Source of the DNA: Anticarsia gemmatalis
Lineage: Eukaryota; Arthropoda; Insecta; Lepidoptera; Erebidae
Length of the DNA: 64,000 nt
NCBI RefSeq assembly: GCF_050436995.1
Contig: NC_134755.1
Coordinates: 4,837,001 to 4,901,000 of the forward strand
Reading direction: 5' to 3'
Part shown: in pieces, positions 34,951-45,262 of the stretch
Layout: each line of letters opens with the position of its first letter
Numbering within the stretch: the stretch's first letter is position 1
Translations under genes and position numbers: made by a program
Notes under the pieces: generated by a model
Database searches by the model: none
What the model was told of the DNA's origin: nothing
What the model saw: the letters and a program-made list of their open reading frames with translations, nothing else

Positions 34951-36069
34951 AAATTTATTGAATATACTACACTTGGCCAACGTGGTGGACTGAAGGCAAT
35001 TCTAAATCATTTTGGCTTTCAATTTTCATTAATTGATTTTTAGTACTTTTGCTACAATGCATTTACTGACAGAAACTATAAATCATCAAATGTTTATGTG
35101 CAGTAAGAGAAATTCGATACTTTCATAATTCGGTAATGAGATCCTTAACATCAGATCTTCTACATAATTGTCTGTAATGTGATATTAATGTGGAAGATTC
35201 TATTACTGAATGTTTTCAATGAAGTAATAATAGCTAAGAAGCTTATAGTGACCAATTAGATAATGATTGGTAATATAAGCGGATTCTTGTAAATATAGAA
35301 ACACTGAAAGCCTGTCCAATAATTCCCATTTTCGTTTAGTGGATGCTTAGTTTACATCGTTAGATGATCAGCAATCTCAATTGGCTATAAATGCCCTGTA
35401 GTACTCATTATAAGCTATCAGATCCTCAGAATACGAAGTCAGATACTCATAATACGTACAATAAGTGTCTCTACGAATGGATTTGTCCGATCATACATTT
35501 AGGCACGAGATCCCGACCTATTCAAGCCACAGCAGCACTTCCTTTCTCCCAGCTGCAGCTATTCTACTGTCACACACCATTTCTAAAACTAAATACTTAA
35601 GTACCAATTGTTCCTTTTACTTCATTAGAACTAACTAAAGCACACTAGAGATAAATTCTATCGACCCAAAGATTGCACGATTCGGTCAATTTTCTCTTTG
35701 TCAGGCTATTCTTTCCCCTACTACGTGAGTTGGAGACAGTCCAAACGGATGCCGCTAAATCCATCACCAGGATTCCCATGTAAAATGTTCAGGAAGGAGC
35801 CAAATACCAGTAAATCTATAAAACTACCGATTGTTAGCTATAAACAAAGTCTCTATGCTCGTCTAGTTGTACGATTAATGGCCTTTCTTAAAAATGTATC
35901 GCCATAAAATATATGCATACTTTGCCGTATATTTTACTAGTCTAGACATACTTATGATTTAAATCTGAGAAACAAAAAATATACGAAGTATTGCTATTTG
36001 GCGCGCATACAACATGTTATTGCATATATCTACCGTAGCGTACATGTATTACCGTTTTTTTAACTCGTC
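34951..36069. other. Gene-free interval
   Basis: An exon-like open segment at 35705-35907 was considered and set aside. Nothing else. Confidence 0.4.
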
Positions 36070-36295
36070 AGTTATTGTCCCACAGCTGGGCAACGGCCTC
36101 CTCTCGAAGTAGGGAGCTATCTTTGAGTCCACCACGCTGGTCTAGTGCGGGGTTGGGGACTTTGCATGCCTTAAATAAATTTTAGTCTTGCAAGGTTTCA
36201 TCACGATGTTTTCCTTCACCGTTAGAGCAAGTGATAATTATTTTTAATGCACACAAAACTTCGACACTTAGCATTTTTACACTTTCCAAATTTTC
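36070..36295 (+). repeat. Family G repeat, second long copy
   Basis: 'gttattgtcccacagctggg', 'caacggcctcctctcgaag', 'gagtccaccacgctggtct' and 'caaggtttcatcacgatg', then 'ttttccttcaccgttagagc', are in the order of the family. The minus-strand open frame at 36182-36364 is its shadow. Confidence 0.7.
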
Positions 36296-36754
36296 ACCGC
36301 GCATAAGACACGTTAGGATTTTATACATGTATGTGATTACATGCATATTATCCGATCGTAGCAAAAACTCCGCTCAAAGCTCCACATAGCTAGTGAAAGA
36401 TAAGATTTGAATTGTAATAAGTTGAATGTTCAAGCTTACAGAGACAGATTCCACTTGAATGCTTTTGTTCGACAGCTGCAGTCTTCCAATAAAATTTATC
36501 AGATAATGTAGAATGAGAAATGTCTCCGACTATTTTGCTGGATAGAGAAATTTATTTCAAAAATATACCCGCTATGAATTGAAAGTCTATAAAAGTAGCT
36601 ACCTGAAAACTACGATTTTAAAACTTCCATGAAGAAATACTATAAAATATAGTAATAATTATAAGCATAGTAAAATAACATTATCTGACGTTATTATACT
36701 TGATTCTGTAATATAATAAAAAATATCTATAAAAATCCAATAAATCTCATTCAA

Positions 36755-36862
36755 TTGCACTATAAAATAGTTCGGACGATTCACCTTGTTTAAAATCAAT
36801 CCCGCATGAGAATCCGTTCAGCCGTTTTTGAGTTAATTGCGAACAGACGATGTGACTACGAT
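36755..36862 (-). mobile_element. Helitron-like or related repeat fragment
   Basis: On the minus strand 'gtctgttcgcaattaactca' and 'aaaacggctgaacggattct', then 'catgcgggattgat', match the internal part of a common lepidopteran Helitron-type repeat. Both ends are lost. Confidence 0.55.
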
Positions 36863-37261
36863 GTAGCGAAGATACAGAAATACAAAAATAATAAGCGATA
36901 TTCACACAATGTATGCCAGAACTCCATTTAATTAATAATAATTGGATCATATACGTGATGATGTAATTTTAAGCACCAGTATGTATTGTTAATTATGTTT
37001 CGTTTCAATGTAATTGACCGCAATTGCCCAAAATCAATAACAATGCGTATTTATTAGGCTAAGTTAAATTAAATAGGAGTGGTATTTTCTAGGTTCTATG
37101 TAAATATTAGTAACAATTTAGTTCACATATTTTTTTGTATCATCTCTTGGTATACTCGATGGTGAAAAGGTGTTTTAAATATACCTACGTTTCGTTAGTT
37201 ACAGTGTTAGTTCCATGTAACATTAGGCAAGTTTATAGCCAAATAACTAGAATTTACTAAA
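36863..37261. other. Gene-free interval
   Basis: Nothing was recognised. Confidence 0.4.
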
Positions 37262-37325
37262 CACTGGGATACCACGACCACGACTGGTGTAACTCGGTCG
37301 AAACGTCAAGTAACCGATGAGAAAT
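37262..37325 (-). repeat. Family F repeat unit, inverted
   Basis: On the minus strand 'ggttacttgacgtttcgacc' followed by 'gagttacaccagtcgtggtc' matches the family F core. Confidence 0.5.
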
Positions 37326-39695
37326 TGTATATTTTAATTCTCATTCACCCTTAAGATTTATTGCATTATAGAATATTAGCTGAATAGCACTTATGGTCGA
37401 CAGAACATCAAACCTAGAGACTTAGTTATCACTAGTCTCAGTCTTATACCTTTACTACTGCATTGAGTCAAAACAGTTCATCCTTTTTATATATTTCGTT
37501 AAAAACCTCTTTAAAACCTGAAAGCTTTTATAGCGTTGTATATTTTACTTTAAGGCTCAATTAATTGCACTCAATTCAATACGTAAAAAACGAATAGCGG
37601 AATGTTTTTTACGAAATTTAAAAAGAACATGATGAAATAAGTAAAAAACTATTGAAAATAGCAAACTTTGACGCTTTTAAAAACTAATATATGAAAAAAA
37701 AGATGTAGTTATATACGAAAATATATGAAAATAAATTATAGTCGATTCAGCTTTCAGCTTTCGAAGTATGCGTCAATAAAATCAAAACTATTAAATATTT
37801 ACATTCAATATATTCATGCACATCCTGTGTATGGATGGAATATACAGTGTTAATTAAAAACAAGGATTTCGTAGAAACATATACGTAATGTATGGAGAAT
37901 AAAATTATCCCACATTTTCCATTTCCCGGTATAGGAACAACTTTAACTGAAGGTGTACTTTGAAAATGGTTTTGTTATAAAATCGTTTTGTAATAGAAAA
38001 TGTAAGGCGTTGTTTGTTTTTATTATTTTTCAATGCATAGTTTTGTTTTATTTTAACGTAGAACTACGGAGAATTTTATTGATATATATATCAGAAACTT
38101 TACTTTAAGAAACAGACTGAGTTTATTCCCGAAAGGTGTTTGTTTAAATTATTTTGCTAATCGAAACCGAAACAATACCATAATTTAAATTTTAGACCTT
38201 TAAATGTTTTGTCAATTTAGTTGAAAACCATTGACTCATTATTTAGGACTGAAATTTATATTTTACTAATTATTATTAATCAACAAACTAAATAAAACAT
38301 TGTCATAATCAAAACAGTGGAACTAAATTCATAAACTCCATAATTGAACGTTTGTATTTCCATCAAAAACACTTAATTAAATGAACACTAATTCAATTAA
38401 CGATCACTGTGACGCAACCAAATCTGAAATATTCAGTTTCATTGTACTAAAACCGTATAAATTCAACATTCATCTTTAATCCCTCGGTCAGCATACAAAT
38501 GATACACTGAAACGTACACTGCATGATATGCAAAAGTGTAAATTATAAATGAAGTGGCGATGCTCCCGGTGGTAATTAAAATGTCATGGAAATCAACTCT
38601 CCGAGTCTGTACCTTATATTTGAAATAATAATGTAACACGGCCTTTGATGACGTCACTTGCTCCCGACTATTTTGATTATGTTTTCATTAAATCCCTATC
38701 ATTTGTCAAGTGTCTTCAAAGGTAGGCAGTTTATTAAAATTAGGGATTTTTTAGTGAGAGAATTTAGGAAGAATTTTCGCATTAAGGTTTGATGTTAGTG
38801 TGTTACGAGATTATAATGTTGTCTAGCCTAAATTTATTTAGGGTATGTTTAGATAATTACGATAAAGTTTCGTGTAGGTAAACCGACAGAATACAAAGAT
38901 TCGTTCGCTCTAATTAACTGAAGATAAATAATGTTATCTAAAGATCATAAAACTCTTTTCGCTCCTTAATTAATATAGAATTGAAAATGTAATTACATTT
39001 TGTTCCACGTCATCGTTCGTGAGTAGTAAAAGTTAAATGTTAGTGTAATCATCCATCACATTTATGCACGATTCATTAAACCTTATAAATTATTCGTTGG
39101 GTTTCAGCACGCAGTGTCGTGTCGACGCCTCCACTGCTGTCTATTCCCCAAAGAGATAAGAGTGTTAGCAGTGCTCTTGTACGTTGCAATATTCAACAAT
39201 TTTCAAGTAAGCCGGTGCAAAGCTAAAAGGATAAAGTATGACCAGAGTAGGCAAAGTTCAATTTTGCTGCAAATGTTCAAGAATAAATATTTTGTATTCG
39301 CAGTACAGGAAATTTTGTGAGACGATATTATATTATGTAAGTGGGTAGTGCAGTATGCATTATGTATTCAATGCTCCATGTGGGATACTGACGTAGGTTT
39401 TACCGTTTTTCACCCTTCTAACGTTTTCACGCGCTACTAAAACTTGTTGTATAAAACAAATTCTCCGAGGGCTTAGTAGTTAAATCTTGGCTTTAAGTAT
39501 ACGATTCAAGGTTTAGGTCTCGCACGGGGAGCTCGTAAATAAATAATTTACACTTCTGAGACCTAAGTGTAAAACGCCTTATCATTTATTATTCATGTAT
39601 TGACACGATTTATGTTACTTTTGTAACGTAAACCCTGTCAATACACTTTTACGATGTTCGGAAAATTACTTAAAAAAAGTTAATGGAAAACTCAC
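37326..39695. other. Gene-free interval with one CRE and an exon-like segment
   Basis: TGACGTCA at 38649-38656. A 99-bp segment at 39108-39206 bounded by splice-like sites is discussed in the findings. The A+T-rich remainder shows nothing. If the exon at 39696-39798 is real, this is its first intron. Confidence 0.4.
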
Positions 39696-39798
39696 CGATA
39701 AATCTACTTGCACTCTTCGCTATGGTTTCGGTGATTTGACAGCAGAAGGATATAGAGACGAAGCTTAAAAACACGCCTTGATAAGTTTTCTTGATCAT
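39696..39798 (-). CDS. Candidate 5' coding exon encoding a signal peptide (partial gene)
   Basis: From an ATG at 39798 (minus strand, G at -3) the exon reads MIKKTYQGVFLSFVSISFCC and continues for 34 codons plus one base. It then meets a consensus donor, atcG|GTGAGT. A short basic start, a ~13-residue hydrophobic core and then polar residues (QITETIAKSAS) make a textbook signal peptide. A phase-1 intron straight after a signal peptide is common in genes for secreted or Ig-type surface proteins, often with very long introns. A CpG-rich promoter candidate lies ~200 bp upstream. The frame stays open upstream of the ATG but only from a TTG. Downstream exons and the protein family are unknown. Confidence 0.3.
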
Positions 39799-39935
39799 TT
39801 CTTCGCACTTTTTTCGCTCGGAAACTAAATTGAGAACTCTTGCATTTTTATTCAAAAAAATATTTTAATAACTTAACTTCACTTTTCACATGATATATTT
39901 GTTTACGTGGGTTGTTAGTTTGATGTATGCGAGTA

Positions 39936-40085
39936 AGAAAGCGCTTTGGGAGAACAGTGTCGATTACTGCTTCGGCAAAGGTCGAGAGCACTCGACACGT
40001 GAGCACCGACTGAGCAAGGTCCCTCTAACTAGAACGGGAGAAATGGACCACTGCGCAGTACCGGCTTAGCGTTCAGCTGTGTATT
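39936..40085 (-). promoter_or_regulatory. Candidate TATA-less initiator/DPE promoter with E-boxes
   Basis: On the minus strand an arthropod initiator TCAGTC (40013-40008) is followed at +28 to +32 by CGACC, four of five matches to the downstream promoter element RGWYV. Between them is a palindromic E-box CACGTG (39996-40001) and a small hairpin gtcgagagcactcgac (39981-39996). Upstream is a second E-box CAGCTG (40074-40079). CpG density is clearly above the flanks. The signal-peptide ATG lies ~210 bp downstream. Confidence 0.35.
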
Positions 40086-40099
40086 TTTTATTTTAAACA

Positions 40100-41290
40100 A
40101 GGTTGGTGCAGGAATTTCGTTAGGTTCACGCGGGCTTTATATGCATAAAATGCTTTGAGTGGTTGAAATTAAAAAGTTTGTTAACTCAATATTTACAATT
40201 TCGTTGAGTGACTTTTTTACGTTCACGCGGGAGATTTTTTTGTTATATACTAAATTGAATTCGGATTCTTGCATGCAATACTTGCATTGGTTTTAAAGGT
40301 CAGGTGCGCTTGAGGAAAGATCGATTTAGAGTTGATGAAGGTACCCCGTAACTTGTATACTCTCCGTTGATGTTTTATTTAGGAATCGAGTTTGGATCTA
40401 TGTGTATTCTAGCGGTGAAACCAATATTAATTGGTAACGATCTCTCGCTTCTGATAATATAAATTATTTCGAGTGCCTAAACTCTGTAACCGGATTATAT
40501 AGATCAAACTTTACTGCGTTTAGATAGTATTGGAGATATAACATTAGTTACTACAAATAGATAATAATGAATTTATTTTAGTACAATCGGTTTGTAGTTG
40601 AAATACATAGCTACAATAATGGATATTAAACAATTTCGTTGATTTAATGAACGATGTATGAATACGAGAGGAGAAACTTTTTTCCGCCTGACGTACTTTT
40701 TCGTAATTAACAGCCAATTGGAAAACAATACTCTGAATTTTCATTGTTCGCCATAGAATTTGCTTTACAATTTGCTGAACAAGGGTTCACCTGTATTAAC
40801 ATTTTGTACAAAAAATCGATACGCAAAGCAGATGCCCCTACAAAAAATACACCCAAGTTATGAATTTTAGCAACTTTGCGAAATTATGAGAAGGCCCCGA
40901 TTGAAATTTATTATTAATGTTAGGTTCCTTTCACACAATACAGACTAAGGTTCTGTTGAAGGATCGATCGTGAGCGGTACAATTGTTGATCTATTGCCGA
41001 TGTAAGATTTTCGATTTAGCACTCTGTCATCGGATTTATTTTACAGTGTGTGAACAAAAATAATGGAATGGTGGATCTATAAAATTGTTATCGAATTTTT
41101 TATGCCTCTGGTTTAGTTCTGAAAGCTTTTAGAAAGTTTTTTTGTGATGGGCATCTACGGGTAATCTCTTTTAGACTGGATTTTGTTTGATGAAATTGAT
41201 ATCATTTTGAACCTTTTAATTTACATAACTTATAAGAAAACTGAGTTAATTGTAATAATTTCCTTGGATAGTTTACAGCAGCCCGGGACA
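40100..41290. other. Gene-free interval between two divergent promoter candidates
   Basis: The motif gttcacgcggg occurs twice (near 40125 and 40219), about 95 bp apart. Otherwise nothing was recognised. Confidence 0.35.
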
Positions 41291-41297
41291 TATAACT

Positions 41298-41353
41298 TAT
41301 AAATAAGGTTCAGTGCAATCAGTCCTTGTTCAGAACGTCAAGCAAGCTTAGGT
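41298..41353 (+). promoter_or_regulatory. Candidate TATA + initiator promoter with short leader exon
   Basis: TATAAATA at 41298-41305 is followed by three initiator-like words: ttcagtg (A at 41312), atcagtcc (A at 41321) and ttcagaac (A at 41332). The last has the most usual TATA spacing, 34 bp. A splice donor ttag|gtaaat follows at 41351/41352, which would make a 5' untranslated leader of 20-30 bases. No ATG lies before the donor. The coding exon, if any, has not been located. Confidence 0.3.
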
Positions 41354-43387
41354 AAATGATGCATGGGATACTTACGTATCAATTAAGTAAACGTTATTTT
41401 CATTCCATAATTCTCTTCTGTAACTTATTTCAATAAATTTAAATATAGTCTGGCACTGGCTTTTTGGAATTAAAAACAAAAACGCAATATGTACAAGTTC
41501 GTACTCTGTGACATTATAAAATATATCATTACACCTGAATCAACCTTCTCTCGGGACAGCATAAACACCAAAATGAGGGCTCCTATTCCAACATAAGGAT
41601 AACCATTAATCACATTTAAAAATAACCACTTAGACCAGATTAAAACAAAATTAAAAGCGTATAAATTCAGGAAAAAATAGCACTTACGTGTATTAAATTA
41701 GAGACACAAATTGTCTATCAAAACAATATGCATAATGCAGTTTATCAACGCTTTGAGTAGTGACAACTGTCTTACAGTCTTATCAGTTTAACTGATCAAC
41801 TCTCTCATGCATAATTATGACGCCAAACTCCCTATTAAATGGGACTAATAAATGGAATAGATTACAGTTTGCAGTCTCTTTTCGGGCTAATATTCACAAA
41901 CTAAATGATTGAGATACCATCTGGCGGACTGAAAATGTTCAGGGTTTAAAGGATGACTTTTGAGTTTAGTTCTAGAGCCTAACAAGGCAGTATTTAAGGC
42001 CATTGCCCCTTACGAGAACTAAAAAATGGTTTTTCATTCTATTCAAATACATAGATTCTATGTTTACAGTCCTTGATCAATCGAAATTAGGGTAGCTATA
42101 ACATCAAAGTATAGACTTAAATCCTTAAAAACATAACAGTAACGGTAATAAGAATAACGTAGATTCAATTCGTTGTTTACCTTCAATACATAATATTTAT
42201 TTTAATAGCTTCGTTTAAAATGCTTTTCGTGATAATTTTACCACTCAAAGAATTATGGCACTCAGTGTACGAGGGTGTAACTTTGAAACAAGTTTTTCAG
42301 TGTTAAGCATGGTTAAGCAAACAAAAACTATGCTCACAAGTTTTCAACAGAATGTTCGTTTAGTTTATGAAATCTATTCAGCATTTTCCACCCACTGGTT
42401 TCAAAAACTAGAAGAGATTTCGACATTATTTTAAAAGAAGTTCTCAGCGGATATTATCTTGCACAAAATGGCAAAATATTATACAAAGACTAGATTTTCA
42501 TTTGTACCATGGTTTACTGTATGAGCGAGTCTATTAGATGCGGCTAAAATTCACAGAAAAAGCAATATTCTCTACACGCGAATACTGAACTGTGAGCTTC
42601 GAATTCACCAATACCTAGGAATTCATTGTGATTGCTGACGGTGAAGCTTTTTCGGGCATAAAGCAGAAAGGCCAAAGGAAACGTGATAGTTGCCTAAAAA
42701 GAAAAAAAAATGTCTTCCATCTATAGCGCAACTCACATGCTAGTAGAATTTCTTTGAAATTTTTAAATAGTATAGAACCTACAGCTCGACTAAGTCGTTG
42801 AAAATTTGGCAGATTTCGACTTCCTCACAGAGCAGACAAACTAAAATATTTTAATTTATATATTCCGGAGTATATTTATCTCGAATTCACGAGTTGCGCG
42901 ACTGCATATTTTGTGGAAAAGGACAAATATGATAAAGATACGTTAATTACTTAAAGCATCGCGCTATGCATGTAAAAGTAGAGTAAAATTTAATCCAGCC
43001 TCGGGCAAAAGCCATTCGTTTAAAATTCACTGTTTGTTTGCGTAATACGTATGCAGTATGAACGAGGTATATTTGCTATTGTTGATATGTTATGCTGCTA
43101 TATGAATGGTTGGCCGCAAATGTGCCGCACTACGGTAAGATTCGATGTAAGTGCAGTTGACAAACGAAGTTTTGTCAACCGATAGGGAACATGGATTTGC
43201 ATCGAACCCGAGCATAGACGAGATTGTCGTCCTATAGCGAAACTCGAAAATAAAGCAATAGGTAGTGGTGTTTTTGGAAGGAGAACATATAAGGTTATAA
43301 TTCAAATAATTATTCTTAATTTTCCAGACTTAGAAATAAAGGGCGATATCCTAATACTTACGACTTACGACAAACGATTAGAAAAAA
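41354..43387. other. Gene-free interval
   Basis: A+T-rich DNA. No gene or repeat was recognised. Confidence 0.4.
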
Positions 43388-43504
43388 ATCTATGAATATC
43401 TGATCAGCGCCTCTAGCGGGTGACATAAGCACTATTGTTGCAGTACATTGTAAATGTCAAACTCTCGATACTCGATAGCATCGGCTGTAGAAAATCGCGC
43501 TACT
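43388..43504 (+). repeat. Family B repeat, copy 6 (one end missing)
   Basis: 'ctgatcagcgcctctagcgg', 'gcagtacattgtaaatgtca', 'actctcgatactcgatagca' and the end 'gaaaatcgcgctac'. The other end, upstream, is absent. Confidence 0.8.
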
Positions 43505-43574
43505 GCTATAATATGAACTGATTATCACTGCAAACAAAATCACATTTTCCCAGGTTCTACCGAGAGTAAAAAAT

Positions 43575-43725
43575 ATGCCATCAAAAACATTCTGTAAAAA
43601 CGTCAAGTCTCGCCGTAAAAAGTTGTGAGATCTATATAATACCAAGTCGATTAATCTATTTAGTCTCTATTTAAAGGACCTTCTGTCTTAAAAAAAATAC
43701 CTTTCAAACAAAAAGACAGTCAGAT
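43575..43725 (+). mobile_element. Family A arm, second copy (half element)
   Basis: About 115 bp from atgccatcaaaaacattctg to gaccttctgtctta match the left arm at 779 with only two substitutions (cctc to cgtc, ctac to ctat). About 30 bp are then deleted, and 'aaaaaaaatacctttcaaac' continues the match. The second arm is missing. Confidence 0.85.
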
Positions 43726-44660
43726 ATATACAATTTTATAAATTCAAACTATTTATACTAATGAAAACATTTAAATAACTGTTTGTAGTTTTAATTGAAT
43801 AACGTTCATGCAGTGATCGTTTATTTAATTTAAAGTGAATATGCCGCAGTTATAAATGCTTTCAGTCATAAATATGAGTTTTAAAATTGTTCAAAATATA
43901 TTTTGATTGAACTCAAATGTGCGACACTCGATACTGTAGTGATAGAGACGACATGACACTGATATAGTCTATTTGTGCCGTAACGTCGAAAAAACTGAAG
44001 TAAAAATACATGATTGCCTTCATTTCCTAGTCATTTTTGTTTCGAGTGATGCAATGCTATTAAGTTGTGAGAAGATCTTCCATTCGTTCAAGAGATAGTT
44101 AAACTAGTTTCTCCTTAAGAAATAGATAGCAAGAATACAGTCAAAATAGACGTACAAACTAAATCTACAAGATTTTTTTAGGTTATTCAATATTAAATAC
44201 GTAATTATACTTAAGCGATAGCCTACTTATAAAACAAACAATTATTTAAATGTCTAATTGGCCTCACTATAATCTGCAAGCATTGAGCAGAGCTTCGTTT
44301 GAAATTCATTGTTTTGTTAAATAGCTGTTGCGCTCGAATTTCTGTGAAGTTTCAATATTAAGAAGGTTGCTTGGTGCAGAAGATATCTGAAGGTAAGTAA
44401 ATGCTGTCTAGAAAATAGATCGATATTAATTTGTAACTGGTTTTCTTTTCAACGTGGGTTTCATAAACCTCTGCCTACACCTTTTTGCCTACAGTTATGA
44501 TATTATGTATGTTATGTACAGTTTCAGTATTCTGTTAGGTATTGGCTGGTTTGTCTAAAGAATATTATACTAACAGAATTCATTATTTACTATTTTCTTA
44601 TTATTGTTATTCTTAAAAACTGTCTGTAATTTACCTAAATAGGCTACCGAAATACTCCAT
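43726..44660. other. Gene-free interval
   Basis: A short 'cctctgcctacacc' phrase near 44470 recalls the family D tail. Nothing else. Confidence 0.4.
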
Positions 44661-44813
44661 TCTAATATTATAAATGTGACAGTATATGTCTGGTGCGCCT
44701 TAGCGGCAAAACCGATTATTGCTAAAAAGTTAGTTATCTAATTGAGGCGTATTATTTTTTCGAAAATCTACCCCAAAGAAGCTGCAAAGGGTGATTTTCC
44801 GCAGGTCAGCTAG
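44661..44813 (+). mobile_element. Small non-autonomous Helitron
   Basis: It starts tctaatattataaatgtgac and ends gcaggtcagCTAG followed by T. The 'ctaatattataaa' head and CTAG/T end are those of the Helitron at 56095, but the interior differs (aaaaccgattattgctaaaa), so it is a separate, 153-bp subfamily. Inserted after a T rather than the usual A. Confidence 0.6.
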
Positions 44814-45136
44814 TAAACTCTTAAAAGGTCGTATATGATGTAAAAAGCTATTAAAAGTGAACTGCAACGTTAGCACGTGTGCAAATCATATACTATATTA
44901 CACCTGGTCATTATGCAGATACTTAGCCAGGAGGCGCTGCACCGGCCATCTTAGAGAATGTTCTAGACTTTTATAGTGAGAGATAGTTATGACTATGAAG
45001 CGATAGGGAAAAGTTTCAGGTGTGTTTTATCAGGATTTTTTTAATGATTTACGGGCCTTTTTAGCCACGAATGAAGATGTTTCTTTGCAACAAATATTCC
45101 TCTGTCTGACTACATCTGAATTATCAGTAGTAGAAA

Positions 45137-45262
45137 TCGAGAAATTTTGTATGAAAATCTGATCAGCGCCTCTAACGAGCGGCGTAGGAACTTTTGTGGC
45201 AGAACATTTTAAATGTCAAACTTTCGATACTCGACAGTATCGTCTGTAGAGAATCGCACTAC
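45137..45262 (+). repeat. Family B repeat, copy 7 (partial)
   Basis: 'gatcagcgcctctaacgag', 'ggcagaacattttaaatgtc', 'aaactttcgatactcgacag' and the end 'gagaatcgcactac'. The upstream end is short. Confidence 0.8.

Noticed and set aside
35705..35907. Open frame after a strong acceptor ttttctctttgtcag
   Set aside because: No upstream partner exon, no domain, no clear polyadenylation signal, and an internal GTGAGT donor that would cut the exon to 20 bases.
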